Made by a program: the position numbers and the translations under genes
Origin: Streptomyces griseoluteus
GTDB lineage: Bacteria > Actinomycetota > Actinomycetes > Streptomycetales > Streptomycetaceae
Length of the DNA: 64,000 nt
Direction: 5' to 3'
Assembly: GCA_000717735.1 (NCBI GenBank)
Contig: JOBE01000005.1
Location: forward strand, 1-64,000
Notes under the pieces: generated by a model
Seen by the model: only the letters and a program-made list of their open reading frames with translations
The model's database searches: none
What the model was told of the DNA's origin: nothing
Part shown: one piece after another, positions 24,748-33,039 of the stretch
Layout of the letters: every line of letters starts with the position of its first letter
How positions within the stretch are numbered: the first letter of the stretch is position 1

Positions 24748-25485
24748 TCACTCGTCGATCGCGGCCCCGAAGCGCGCGTCGAGGTACGGGCCGCCGAAGG
24801 TGCCCGCGTTGATGGTCCACGAGCCGGTGGCGGTGAGTCCGCCCGTACCGGCCGAGAAGACCCAGACGCAGCCGTCCTCGGTGTCCTCGCCGGGGTCGGC
24901 GGCGAGCAGTCCGAAGCGTCCGTCGGCGTTGGGGTCGACGAGCCGGACCTGGCCGCCGAACTTGTCGCCCTTCTCCACCGCGCCGGGTACGGAGGGCGAG
25001 TTCTGCGTCCAGGAGGCGGCGCCCGTACCGGTCAGACCCCGGGCGGTGCCGCGCAGGACCGTGACCATGCCCGCGTCGGCGACGGTGCCGTTGTCCTCGC
25101 CGGGGGCGCCGATCGCGAGGTCGTCGTAGCCGTCGCCGTCGAGGTCGCCGGTGGCGACCGCGGCGCCGAAGGAGTCGCCCGCCTCGGCGGCGCCGGGCAC
25201 GCCGGTGGTGTTCTGGCTGATGACCGTGCCGGCGCGGGCGTCGATGCCGTGCGGCGAGCCGTACTGGACGGTGACGAGGCCGGCGCCCCGGCCGCCGCCG
25301 ACGGCCGCGCCGGGCGAGCCGACGAGCACGTCGTCGAAGCCGTCGCCGTCGAAGTCGCAGTCGCGGTCGTCGGCGCGGGTGCTGCCGGGCACTCCGGCCC
25401 AGGCGGCGGGTGCGGTCGCGATCCCCGCACCGGTGAGAAGGAGGAGCGTCGCCGCGGCGAGGGCGGCGGAACGGTGCTTGCGCAT
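24748..25485 (-). CDS. Short secreted FG-GAP repeat (integrin-like) protein
   Basis: 245 aa with a Sec signal peptide (MRKHRSAALAAATLLLLTGAGIATAPAAWA). About three FG-GAP blades are visible, each with a calcium-type DxDxDG loop: DFDGDGFDDVLVGSPGA, DLDGDGYDDLAIGAPGE and the degenerate DPNADGRFGLLAADPGE. Streptomyces FG-GAP proteins usually carry more blades (often near seven), so this looks short or truncated; three blades alone could not close a propeller. ATG 25485 has AGGAGC at 5 nt. A 23-bp tandem repeat lies in its upstream region. Confidence 0.8.
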   Translation of the reverse strand: MRKHRSAALAAATLLLLTGAGIATAPAAWAGVPGSTRADDRDCDFDGDGFDDVLVGSPGAAVGGGRGAGLVTVQYGSPHGIDARAGTVISQNTTGVPGAAEAGDSFGAAVATGDLDGDGYDDLAIGAPGEDNGTVADAGMVTVLRGTARGLTGTGAASWTQNSPSVPGAVEKGDKFGGQVRLVDPNADGRFGLLAADPGEDTEDGCVWVFSAGTGGLTATGSWTINAGTFGGPYLDARFGAAIDE

Positions 25486-25615
25486 GGAGCGGCTCCTGGA
25501 TTCGGAGGGTTCCGGGCGGCTGCGGGGGTGCGCCCGACGGGGCCCGTGCCCGGTCCGGCGTCCAGTTGGACACCTGATGTCCCTTGACGGTTGCACGGGA
25601 ACGAAGATCCCTTTT

Positions 25616-25708
25616 GTGCGGGTAGGCCCAGGGGCTTCTGTCGGGTGGACCCAGGGGCTTTTGTACGGGTGGGCCAAGGGGCTTTGTACGGGTGGGCCAA
25701 GGGGCGCC
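25616..25708. repeat. 23-bp tandem repeat, four copies, in a divergent intergenic region
   Basis: Four consecutive units begin at 25616, 25640, 25663 and 25686. Each is built on GT(G/A)CGGGT-G-GGCCAAGGGGCTTT with small changes; the last two share their first 17 bases. A further degenerate unit may start near 25590. The repeats lie between the FG-GAP gene and the class V aminotransferase gene and end 67 bp before the latter's start. Confidence 0.85.
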
Positions 25709-25775
25709 CGGGGTGTGCGTCGGTACCCTGATCCGAGTTCCGCCCGCACCGCACCGAGTCGAAGAAGGCCCCGCC

Positions 25776-26882
25776 GTGACCGTGACACATCCGCTCCTGG
25801 ACCTCGCCCCGCTGACCGCCGCGCACTTCGCGTCGATCGAGCGGCGGGTGGCCGCGCTGCTCTCCACGGAGCAGGACGTGGTGATCACCCAGGGCGAGGC
25901 GCTGCTCCCCCTGGAGGGGTGCATCCGCAGCGGGGCGCGGGCCGGTTCGACCGCGCTGAACGTCGTCACCGGTCCGTACGGGCAGACCTTCGGCAACTGG
26001 CTGCGCGACTGCGGCGCGACCGTCGTCGACCTGGAGGTGCCCTTCCACACGGCGGTGACGGCCGCTCAGGTGGAGGAGGCGCTCGCCGCGCACCCGGAGA
26101 TCGACTTCGTGTCCCTGGTGCACGCGGAGGCGGCGACGGGCAACACCAACCCGGTGGCGGAGATCGGTGAGGCCGTACGGGCGCACGGCGCGCTGTTCTA
26201 CCTGGACGCGGTGGCGTCGATCGGCGCCGAGCCGGTGCTGCCGGACGCCTGGGGCGTGGACATGTGCATCATCGGCGCGCAGAAGGCGATGGGCGGGCCC
26301 GCGGGCGTGTCGGCGGTGTCGGTCAGCGCGCGGGCCTGGGAGCGGTTCGCCGCCAACCCGGCCGCCCCGCGCCGCTCGTACCTGTCCCTGCTCGACTGGA
26401 AGGAGCGCTGGATCGACGGCGGCCGCAAGGCGCTCCTGCACGCTCCGGCGCAGTTGGAGATGCTGGCCCTCGAAGCCTGTGTGGAGCGGATCGAGGCGGA
26501 GGGTCTCGACGCCCTGATGGCGCGGCACGCCTCGGCTGCGGCGGCGACCCGGGCGGGTGCGCTGGCCCTGGGCGGCGGCCTGGAACCGTACGTGTACGAG
26601 GCGGGGGACGCGGCGCCGGTCGCGACGACGCTGCGCACCCCGGCCGGGGTGGACGCCTCGGAGGTCGTGGCGAAGGCGCTGGCCGCCGATCCGTCGCTGC
26701 CGCTGATCGCGGGCGGCGGGGCGCTGGCGACGGAGATGATCCGGGTGAACCACTACGGGGTGGACGCGACGCCGGGGGCCGTGCAGTCCTCGCTCGCGGC
26801 CCTGGGCGCGGCGCTCGGCGAGGCGGGCCGCGCGGTGGACCTGGAGGGCGCGCGCCGGGCGGTCACGGAGGCGTGGAAGTAG
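25776..26882 (+). CDS. Class V PLP aminotransferase (alanine-glyoxylate/serine-pyruvate type)
   Basis: A 368-aa fold-type I enzyme. Recognisable parts are [57 protein letters not shown] (PLP Asp) and the internal-aldimine lysine in [20 protein letters not shown]. The C-terminal domain includes [13 protein letters not shown]. It probably aminates glyoxylate or another 2-oxo acid; the substrate is not certain. GTG 25776 is preceded by AAGAAGG at 9 nt; upstream in-frame sequence runs into the tandem repeats and is not coding. Confidence 0.85.
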   Translation: MTVTHPLLDLAPLTAAHFASIERRVAALLSTEQDVVITQGEALLPLEGCIRSGARAGSTALNVVTGPYGQTFGNWLRDCGATVVDLEVPFHTAVTAAQVEEALAAHPEIDFVSLVHAEAATGNTNPVAEIGEAVRAHGALFYLDAVASIGAEPVLPDAWGVDMCIIGAQKAMGGPAGVSAVSVSARAWERFAANPAAPRRSYLSLLDWKERWIDGGRKALLHAPAQLEMLALEACVERIEAEGLDALMARHASAAAATRAGALALGGGLEPYVYEAGDAAPVATTLRTPAGVDASEVVAKALAADPSLPLIAGGGALATEMIRVNHYGVDATPGAVQSSLAALGAALGEAGRAVDLEGARRAVTEAWK

Positions 26883-26895
26883 TCCCGGGTACGGG

Positions 26896-26931
26896 AAGGG
26901 GGCGGGGGTCCGGTGCCGGATCCCCGCCCTT
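26896..26931. terminator. Bidirectional terminator between aminotransferase and ene-reductase genes
   Basis: AAGGG-GGCGGGG-g-TCCGG, 2-nt centre, CCGGA-t-CCCCGCC-CTT: a long near-perfect stem between convergent stops. Confidence 0.8.
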
Positions 26932-26943
26932 CGCCGTAGGCCG

Positions 26944-28011
26944 CTACAGCGCGGGGTAGTCGGTGTAGCCGCGGTGGTCGCCGCCGAAGAAGGTGCCGGG
27001 GTCCGGGGTGTTGTACGGGCCGCCGGCCTTCAGCCGGGCGGGCAGATCGGGGTTGGCGAGGAACAGCGCCCCGTACGCGACGAGGTCGGCGGTGCCGTCC
27101 TCGACGAGGGTCAGGGCGTCGGCGCCGGTCGGCCCTTCGGTGGCCGGGTTGAGGATGAAGGTGCCGGAGAACGCCTTGCGCAGGGCGAGGGTGAGCTCGC
27201 GGATCTCGGGCGCGGCCTCCGTGACGTGCAGGTACGCGATGCCGACCGGCTCGATCGCGGCGACGAGGGCGGGGTAGAGCTCCTCGGTGTCGGTCTCGGC
27301 GATGTCGTTGTAGGTGTTGGCCGGGGAGATGCGCAGGCCGGTGCGCTCGGGGCCGATCTCGTCGGCGACGGCCTTGACGACCTCGACGGCGAAGCGGATG
27401 CGGTTCTCGACGGAGCCGCCCCAGCGGTCGGTGCGGTGGTTGGAGCCGGAGGCGAGGAACTGCTGCACGAGGTAGCCGTTGGCGCCGTGGATCTCGACGC
27501 CGTCGAAGCCGGCCTCGACGGCGTTGCGGGCGGCGGCGGCGAAGCCGGCGATCGCCTCCGGCACCTCGTCGGCGGTGAGCTCGCGCGGGGCGACGAAGTC
27601 GATGAGTCCGGTGCCGGCGAAGAGCTGGCCCGCCGGGGCGACGGCGGAGGGCGCGACGGGGTGGAGGCCGTCGGGCAGGACGACGGGGTGGCTGATCCGG
27701 CCGGCGTGCATCAGCTGGGCGAAGATCTTTCCGCCGCGTTCGTGCACGGCGTCGGTGACCTCGCGCCAGGCGGCGATCTGCTCCCGGCTGTGCAGGCCGG
27801 GGGTGAAGGGGTAGCCCTGGCCCTGGGGGACCGGCTGGACGCCCTCGGTGATGATCAGCCCCGCGGAGGCGCGCTGGGCGTAGTACTCGGTGACGAGCGC
27901 GGTGGGGGTGCGGCCCTCGGCCTCGGCGCGGCTGCGGGTCATGGGCGCCATGGCGATGCGGTTGGCGAGCCGGGCCCCTGCGAGGTCGATCGGGTCGAAG
28001 GCGGTGGTCAT
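26944..28011 (-). CDS. Old-yellow-enzyme family alkene reductase (NADH:flavin oxidoreductase)
   Basis: A 355-aa FMN TIM barrel. FMN- and substrate-binding segments are [12 protein letters not shown], the Gln-containing [32 protein letters not shown] (His-Ala-Asn pair for substrate), [17 protein letters not shown] and [16 protein letters not shown]. These reduce activated C=C bonds of enals, quinones or nitro compounds with NAD(P)H. ATG 28011 follows GAAGGGGACAGCC. It is divergent from a MarR regulator whose palindromic sites lie in the shared promoter region, which suggests direct control. Confidence 0.92.
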   Translation of the reverse strand: MTTAFDPIDLAGARLANRIAMAPMTRSRAEAEGRTPTALVTEYYAQRASAGLIITEGVQPVPQGQGYPFTPGLHSREQIAAWREVTDAVHERGGKIFAQLMHAGRISHPVVLPDGLHPVAPSAVAPAGQLFAGTGLIDFVAPRELTADEVPEAIAGFAAAARNAVEAGFDGVEIHGANGYLVQQFLASGSNHRTDRWGGSVENRIRFAVEVVKAVADEIGPERTGLRISPANTYNDIAETDTEELYPALVAAIEPVGIAYLHVTEAAPEIRELTLALRKAFSGTFILNPATEGPTGADALTLVEDGTADLVAYGALFLANPDLPARLKAGGPYNTPDPGTFFGGDHRGYTDYPAL

Positions 28012-28034
28012 GGCTGTCCCCTTCACGATTTATG

Positions 28035-28090
28035 TGGTCGGCCAAGTATCTGGCCCGGATGCCACTGTAACCCATTCATTGGTCGGCCAA
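28035..28090. promoter_or_regulatory. Duplicated palindromic operator between the ene-reductase and marR genes
   Basis: TGGTCGGCCAAG at 28035-28046 and TTGGTCGGCCAA at 28079-28090. The second is a 12-bp dyad (TTGG-N4-CCAA) and the first is nearly identical, 45 bp away. Both are followed by a GTA(A)TCT-type stretch. They sit in the divergent control region and are the obvious MarR binding sites. Confidence 0.7.
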
Positions 28091-28126
28091 GGTAATCTGT
28101 GGGGAGAGCCTTCCCGAGGAGCACCG

Positions 28127-28636
28127 ATGCCAGGAACCGACCCCGTCTGTACGGAGACGACGCCGTCCGCGGCCCGCGGCGGACCCGTCAGCATCGCGCT
28201 GGCCCGGGTGGCCCGGATGCACCGGATCGCCGCCGGCCGGCGCCTGAAGGAGCTCGGCCTCTACCCGGGCCAGGAGATGATGATGATGCGGCTCTGGGAC
28301 TGCGGCCCCGTCCGCCAGTCCGAGCTGATCCAGTCCCTGGGCCTCGACGCCTCGACCGTGACCAAGATGCTCCAGCGCCTGGAGCAGTGCGGCCACGTCC
28401 GGCGCGGCCCGGACCCGGCCGACCGGCGTGCGGTCCTGGTCGAGGCGACGGACGAGGGGCGCTCGCTGCGCACCGGCGTCGAGGGCGTCTGGTCGGACCT
28501 GGAGCAGCTCTCCCTGCAGGGACTCGGCCCGGACGACCGGGCCGAACTGGCCCGGCTCCTCGGCCTCGTGGCGGAGAACCTGCGCGTGGAGGCAGGCGAG
28601 GCGGGCGAGTGCCCACTGCCGCAGGGGAACCGCTGA
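28127..28636 (+). CDS. MarR-family transcriptional regulator
   Basis: A 169-aa winged-helix protein. The DNA-binding domain runs from MMRLWDCGPVRQSELIQSLGLDASTVTKMLQRLEQCGHVRR into the wing GPDPADRRAVLVEATDEG, with flanking dimerisation helices (RMHRIAAGRRLKELGL, PDDRAELARLLGLVAENLRVEA). MarR proteins usually repress an adjacent divergent gene until a phenolic or electrophilic ligand or oxidation releases them, which fits the divergent ene-reductase. ATG 28127 has GAGGAG upstream. Confidence 0.9.
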   Translation: MPGTDPVCTETTPSAARGGPVSIALARVARMHRIAAGRRLKELGLYPGQEMMMMRLWDCGPVRQSELIQSLGLDASTVTKMLQRLEQCGHVRRGPDPADRRAVLVEATDEGRSLRTGVEGVWSDLEQLSLQGLGPDDRAELARLLGLVAENLRVEAGEAGECPLPQGNR

Positions 28637-28670
28637 GGGGTCCCGAGGAGCGCCCCGGCCCGCCGGGAAG

Positions 28671-28742
28671 CCGCCGACCGCCGGGGAGCCGCCGACCGCC
28701 GGGGAGCCGCCGACCGCCGGGGAGCCGCCGACGGCCCCCGGC
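28671..28742. repeat. 18-bp tandem repeat, three full copies and one partial
   Basis: CCGCCGACCGCCGGGGAG is repeated exactly at 28671, 28689 and 28707, and a diverged fourth copy begins at 28725. It starts 35 bp after the marR stop and lies outside any credible gene. Confidence 0.9.
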
Positions 28743-28778
28743 GACCCGAGCCCGGCATGATCCGGAAGACGGGCTCCA

Positions 28779-28937
28779 GGGTCTGTCTCTTGGACCAGTC
28801 CGGGCTCGCGGGGCCTGGCACCGCGCCTCGCCGCGTTGTCGTCGGTCCCCAACGCTCCGCGTCGACTCCCTCCCCCGCCTTGCGATCCACGGCGCCAGGC
28901 CCCGCTCCCTGATCCGGCCTGATCCAAGAGACAGGCC
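28779..28937. mobile_element. MITE-like element, 159 bp with long terminal inverted repeats
   Basis: The ends are inverted copies: GGTCTGTCTCTTGGACCAG at 28779-28797 and CTGATCCAAGAGACAGGCC at 28919-28937, 17 of 19 paired. Similarity extends inward (GCGGGGCCTGGC / GCCAGGCCCCGC), so the whole element can fold back on itself. There is no open reading frame of transposase type and no obvious target duplication. The right end abuts the TAA stop codon of the aminotransferase gene at 28938. The GTCTC-type ends recall IS-derived non-autonomous elements of Streptomyces; the family assignment is inference. Confidence 0.6.
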
Positions 28938-30005
28938 TTAGCCCGCCAGGACGTCCAGGGCCCGGTCCACGTCCGCCGACGCGTTGTACAGGTGGAAGGA
29001 GGCGCGCAGGTTGCCCGCGCGGGCGGAGAGCAGGACGCCGGCCTCGCGCAGCGCGTCCGCCCGGTCCCCGAGGCCGGGGACCGCGACGACCGTCGAGTCG
29101 TCCATGACCGGCTCGTGACCGAGGGAGACGAGACCGGAGCGGAAGCGGGCCGCGAGCCCCTTGTCGTGGGCCTCGATCCGCCCGATGCCGATCTCTTCGA
29201 GGAGCGCGAACGAGCGGGCCGCCCCGTGGTACGAGAAGAACGCCGCGGGCTCGTCGAACCGGCGTGCGGTGCGGGCCAGTTCGCGGACCGGGCCGTAGCT
29301 GTTCACCCACATCTCCTCGCCCGTGACCCAGTTGGCGTGGATCGCGAGGAGCGAGTCCTGTGCCTCCTCCGTGACGGTGAGGAAGGATGCCCCGCGCGGG
29401 CAGAGCAGGTACTTGTATCCGCCGGTGACCGTGTAGTCCCACTCCCCCGCGCGCAGCGGCAGCCACCCGGCCGACTGCGTGGCGTCGAGGAGCGTACGGG
29501 CACCGTGCGCGGCCGCCGCGGCGCGGATCGCCGCGAAGTCGGCCGTCCGGCCGTCCGCCGACTGCACGGCGGCGAAGGCGACGAGCGCGGTATCGGGCCG
29601 GACGGACTCGGCGAGCCGCTCCAGGGGCACGAACCGGGTCTTGAGGTCGCCGCGGATCGTGAACGGGGTGATGACGGAGGAGAACTCGCCCTCGGGGAAG
29701 AGGATCTCGGCCCCCGAGGGCATCGACTGGGCGATCATGCCGCAGTGCACGGCGACCGAGCTGCCGACGGCGACGCGCTCGTGCGGGACGTCGGCGAGGC
29801 GGGCGAAGGCGGCGCGGGCCTCGTCGACGATCTCGAAGCTTCCGGCGCCGTCGGGGCGGCCGTCGGCGGTCTCCTCGGCGAGGAGCGTGACGGCCTCGAT
29901 GGTCCGGCGGGGCAGCAGCCCGCAGGCCGAGGTGTTCAGATAGGTCTGCTTGGGCGCGAACTCGGCGCCCCCGAGCGGCTGGTCAAGGGAATCAAGGGAG
30001 TCCAT
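28938..30005 (-). CDS. Class V aminotransferase / selenocysteine-lyase-like PLP enzyme
   Basis: A 355-aa PLP enzyme of the cysteine desulfurase/kynureninase-like group. Landmarks are QTYLNTSACGLLPRRT at the start, ARTLLDATQSAGWLPL (PLP Asp/Gln) and the lysine in TVTGGYKYLLCPRGASFLTV. The active-site Cys loop of true desulfurases is not evident, so an isopenicillin N epimerase-like or other lyase role is as likely. Its stop codon is the first base triplet next to the MITE-like element. A perfect 15-bp inverted repeat lies upstream. Confidence 0.8.
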   Translation of the reverse strand: MDSLDSLDQPLGGAEFAPKQTYLNTSACGLLPRRTIEAVTLLAEETADGRPDGAGSFEIVDEARAAFARLADVPHERVAVGSSVAVHCGMIAQSMPSGAEILFPEGEFSSVITPFTIRGDLKTRFVPLERLAESVRPDTALVAFAAVQSADGRTADFAAIRAAAAAHGARTLLDATQSAGWLPLRAGEWDYTVTGGYKYLLCPRGASFLTVTEEAQDSLLAIHANWVTGEEMWVNSYGPVRELARTARRFDEPAAFFSYHGAARSFALLEEIGIGRIEAHDKGLAARFRSGLVSLGHEPVMDDSTVVAVPGLGDRADALREAGVLLSARAGNLRASFHLYNASADVDRALDVLAG

Positions 30006-30016
30006 GCCCCCACCCT

Positions 30017-30063
30017 GGGTTCCCCACGATCACCCGTCAATCGGGTTCGATCGTGGGGAACCC
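30017..30063. promoter_or_regulatory. 15-bp perfect inverted repeat upstream of the PLP enzyme gene
   Basis: GGGTTCCCCACGATC (30017-30031) and GATCGTGGGGAACCC (30049-30063) are separated by 17 nt that contain a second small dyad, ACCCG-tcaat-CGGGT. It starts 12 bp before the PLP enzyme's ATG and lies 43 bp beyond the stop of the DsbA-like gene. It could be the terminator of the latter or an operator or mRNA fold controlling the former. Confidence 0.7.
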
Positions 30064-30105
30064 CCAAGCCGCGCTTATCTCCGCAGGTCAGTGTGGGTGC
30101 GGGCC

Positions 30106-30813
30106 TCAGGCCTGCGGGACCTCGCAGCTGCCGTCGGGGCCGCAGGCCTCCGCGTCGCCGCCGACCGGCTGGAGGACGCGCCCCTGCCAGGCCTGCTCGA
30201 GGGCCTGGGTGAAGACCTCGGCGGGCTGGCCGCCGGAGATGCCGTAGCGGCGGTCGAGGACGAAGAACGGCACGCCGTTCGCGCCGAGTTCGGCGGCCTC
30301 GCGCTCGTCCTCGCGTACGGCGTCGGCGTAGGCGGACGCGTCGGCGAGGACGGCCCTGACCTCGGTCTCGTCGAGACCGGCCTCGACGCCGAGCGTCACC
30401 AGGATCTCGGTGTCGAAGACGGAGCGCTCCTCGGCGAAGTTGGCACGGTAGGCCAGGTCCAGGAGCTCGTTCTGCCGCCCGCGGTCCTTGGCGAGGTGGA
30501 GCAGCCGGTGGATGTCGAAGGTGTTGCCGTGGTCGCGGCCCTCGGTGCGGTAGCCGAGGCCCTCGGCGTGCGCGTTGGTGGCGACGTGCGCCTCCATGGC
30601 GCGGGCCTCGGCGAGCGTGCGGCCGTACTTCTCGGCGAGCATCTTCAGGACGGGTTCCCTGTCGCCCTTGGCGCGGTTGGGGTCGAGCTCGAAGGAGCGG
30701 TGCACGACCTCGACGTCGTCGCGGTGGGCGAAGGCCGCGAGCCCCTTCTCGAAGCGGGCCTTGCCTATGTAGCACCAGGGGCAGGCGATGTCGCTCCAGA
30801 TCTCGACGCGCAT
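30106..30813 (-). CDS. DsbA-family dithiol oxidoreductase, FrnE-like
   Basis: A 235-aa cytoplasmic thioredoxin-fold protein with the active site CPWC at about residues 12-15 (IWSDIACPWCYIGKARFEKGL). It has the helical insertion typical of FrnE/2-hydroxychromene-2-carboxylate-isomerase-like proteins (RSFELDP, GNTFDIHRLLHLAKDRG) and the cis-Pro loop GVPFFVLDRRYGISGGQP. There is no signal peptide. A C-terminal Cys pair (EACGPDGSCEVPQA) is an extra feature that may bind metal or take part in redox chemistry. ATG 30813 has CGGAGAG upstream. Confidence 0.9.
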   Translation of the reverse strand: MRVEIWSDIACPWCYIGKARFEKGLAAFAHRDDVEVVHRSFELDPNRAKGDREPVLKMLAEKYGRTLAEARAMEAHVATNAHAEGLGYRTEGRDHGNTFDIHRLLHLAKDRGRQNELLDLAYRANFAEERSVFDTEILVTLGVEAGLDETEVRAVLADASAYADAVREDEREAAELGANGVPFFVLDRRYGISGGQPAEVFTQALEQAWQGRVLQPVGGDAEACGPDGSCEVPQA

Positions 30814-30965
30814 GTGACTTCTCTCCGAGGGTTGCCGGTGGGGGTGTGCGACGGCGACAACGCCGCCACCGGCCGGGTTCATTCCGTTTCGGCCCGCGAT
30901 GTGAGCCGGAGCACGGGGCGGCCCGCGGCCCGCTCCGTGGCCTCCGGGGGGCCGGGCGGACTCCC

Positions 30966-31880
30966 TCAGGCGCCCTTGCGGTACTGCCCCGGCGCCACTC
31001 CGTACTCCCGCTTGAACGCCTTGGCGAAGGCGAACTCGGAGGAGTACCCGGAGCGCTGGGCGACCGCGCGGAGGGGCAGGTCGTCGGTGCGCAGGAGGCG
31101 GCCCGCCGTGGTCATGCGCCACCAGGTGAGGTACGCGAGCGGGGAGCGGCCGACGAGGGCGGTGAAGCGGCGGGCGAAGGCCGCGCGGGAGAGCCCGGAC
31201 AGGGTGCCGAGTTCCTGGACCGTCCAGGACCGCGCGGGGTCGTCGTGGAGGGCGCGGAGGGCGCCCGCGACCGCCGGGTCGCCGAGGGCGGCCGACCAGC
31301 CGGTGGTCCGGTCGCCGCACTCGGCGAGCCACCAGGTGCGCAGCAGGTAGAGCAGCAGGGTGTCGAGCAGGGCGGGCACGACCGCGTCGGATCCCGGCTG
31401 GGGTTCGGCGAGTTCGGCGCCGAGCAGGTCGACGGCGGCGCGCAGCCGGGGATGGGCGCCGACCCGGGCGGGCAGGTGGACGTACGGGGGAAGCTCGGTG
31501 AGGAGCGGGTGGGCGCGGGCACGGCTGAGCTGGTAGGCGCCGCACAGGAGCAGGGTCTCGTCGGCACCGACGGGCCCCCGGTCGGGCGAGGTGGGCCAGG
31601 AGCCGTCGGGCCCGGGCGAGGCGTCGACGAGGGGGGTGTCGGGGTGGTCGGCCAGGCCGTGGCCGGTGCCGTGGGCGAGGAAGAGGACGTCGCCGGGGCC
31701 GAGCCGGACGGGCGCCGCGCCGTCCGGGGGCAGCAGCCATGCGGTGCCCTGGAGGACGACGTGGAATCCGGCGCCCCTGCTCGGCGGGAAGCGGAAGCCC
31801 CAGGGGGCGAAGCGGACCGTACGGGAGGAGTGGGGGCGGCCGGTGCGCATGGCGGCGATGGCATCGCTCAGTACGTCCAT
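30966..31880 (-). CDS. AraC-family regulator with N-terminal cupin domain
   Basis: About 304 aa. The N-terminal cupin (FRFPPSRGAGFHVVLQGTAWLLPPDGAAPVRLGPGDVLFLAHGTGHGL) is followed by two HTH motifs in the C-terminal AraC domain (WTVQELGTLSGLSRAAFARRFTALVG and LPLRAVAQRSGYSSEFAFAKAFKREYGVAPGQYR). This is the cupin_6/HTH_18 architecture commonly adjacent to oxidoreductases it controls. ATG 31880 has GAGGAG about 12 nt upstream; ATGs at 31925 and 31946 are alternatives. It is divergent from the quinone oxidoreductase gene, which is its likely target. Confidence 0.87.
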   Translation of the reverse strand: MDVLSDAIAAMRTGRPHSSRTVRFAPWGFRFPPSRGAGFHVVLQGTAWLLPPDGAAPVRLGPGDVLFLAHGTGHGLADHPDTPLVDASPGPDGSWPTSPDRGPVGADETLLLCGAYQLSRARAHPLLTELPPYVHLPARVGAHPRLRAAVDLLGAELAEPQPGSDAVVPALLDTLLLYLLRTWWLAECGDRTTGWSAALGDPAVAGALRALHDDPARSWTVQELGTLSGLSRAAFARRFTALVGRSPLAYLTWWRMTTAGRLLRTDDLPLRAVAQRSGYSSEFAFAKAFKREYGVAPGQYRKGA

Positions 31881-31981
31881 CCCGGCACCGTACTCCTCGT
31901 GGGGGACCGCGAGACGATCGGACATGGTCACGAGGGAGGGAGACATGGATCGTCTCGCCGGGCGCTCCTAACGTCGTTGTC

Positions 31982-33028
31982 ATGACGACAGCGGACATGA
32001 CGACAGCGGACCTGATGACGACAGACATGACCACCAGGGCGGTGCTCTTCCACGAGCTCGGTGGTCCCGAGGTGCTGACGGTGGCCGAGGTGCCGCTGCC
32101 GGCCCCGGCCCCCGGTGAGGTGCTCGTACGGGTCGAGGCGATCGGGCTCAACCGTGCCGAGGCGCTGTTCCGCGCGGGCACCTACTACTACCCGCCCACG
32201 CTGCCGGGCTCGCGGCTCGGGTACGAGGCGGCCGGGGTGGTGGAGGCGGTCGGCGCGGGGGTGACGGCGTTCGCGCCGGGCGATCCGGTGATGGCGGCGG
32301 CGAACTTCGACTTCGGGGTGCACGGCGTGTACGCGGAGCGGGTGGTGCTGCCGGAGGAGTACGTGGTGGCCCGCCCGGAGGGGGTGGACCCGGTGACGGC
32401 GGCGGCGGTCTGGCTGACGTACTTCACCGCGTACGGCGGCATGGTGCTGACCGGCGGTCTCGGCGCCGGCGACCACGTGGTGGTCACGGGGGCGTCGAGC
32501 GGGGTGGGGACGGCCGCGATCCAGACGGCGCTGCGGGTCGGGGCCGTGCCGATCGCCACCACGCGGGGTGAGGGCAAGCGGGAGCGACTCCTGGAGCTGG
32601 GGGCCGCGCACGTGGTCGTGACGGAGTCGGAGGGCGCCGACGACCTGGTCGCGGAGGTGCGGCGGATCACCGGCGGGGCGGGCGCGGACCTGGTGTTCGA
32701 CGCGATCGGCGGGCCCGGCTTCGCCCGGCTCGGCGACGCGCTGCGGCCCGGCGGCACGGCCGTGCTGTACGGCTGGCTGGACCCGCGGCCGGTCACGCTC
32801 TCGATGAACTGGCCGCAGACCGTCCACACGTACGCCAACGGCGCGCTCGCCAGGACCGCGGAGGGGCGCCGCCGCGCCGCCGGCTTCATCAACTCCGGGC
32901 TGCGCGACGGCTCCCTGGCGCCGGTGATCGCCCGGGCCTTCGACGGTCTGGAGCGGATCGCCGACGCCCATCGGCTGATGGAGTCCAACGCGCACCTGGG
33001 GAAGATCGTGGTGCGCGTCGGATCCTGA
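31982..33028 (+). CDS. Zinc-independent quinone oxidoreductase (MDR superfamily)
   Basis: A 348-aa medium-chain dehydrogenase/reductase. The N-terminal GroES-like domain (AVLFHELGGPEVLTVAEVPLPAPAPGEVLVRVEAIGLNRAE) and the Rossmann motif VVVTGASSGVGTAAIQTA fit quinone oxidoreductases; structural zinc Cys are absent. The start is odd: ATG occurs at 31982, 31997, 32015 and 32027 because ATGACGACAGCGGAC is duplicated. No Shine-Dalgarno is visible. TAACGT at 31969-31974 would suit a leaderless transcript beginning at 31982. It is divergent from the AraC regulator. Confidence 0.87.
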   Translation: MTTADMTTADLMTTDMTTRAVLFHELGGPEVLTVAEVPLPAPAPGEVLVRVEAIGLNRAEALFRAGTYYYPPTLPGSRLGYEAAGVVEAVGAGVTAFAPGDPVMAAANFDFGVHGVYAERVVLPEEYVVARPEGVDPVTAAAVWLTYFTAYGGMVLTGGLGAGDHVVVTGASSGVGTAAIQTALRVGAVPIATTRGEGKRERLLELGAAHVVVTESEGADDLVAEVRRITGGAGADLVFDAIGGPGFARLGDALRPGGTAVLYGWLDPRPVTLSMNWPQTVHTYANGALARTAEGRRRAAGFINSGLRDGSLAPVIARAFDGLERIADAHRLMESNAHLGKIVVRVGS

Positions 33029-33039
33029 GGCCGGGCGGG

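Noticed and set aside
25616..25708. CRISPR-like array
   Set aside because: The copies are directly tandem and degenerate with no spacers, and there are no cas genes.
24668..26050. Alternative long Arg-rich frames across the FG-GAP gene and tandem repeats
   Set aside because: They cross the 23-bp repeats and the divergent promoter region and lack any conserved motif.
28671..28742. Coding repeat protein
   Set aside because: The 18-bp repeats keep an open frame only by composition; there is no start/RBS and they follow the marR stop.
29950..31350. 466-aa rightward frame over the PLP enzyme/DsbA region
   Set aside because: Antisense to a clear CPWC thiol oxidoreductase; no domain features.
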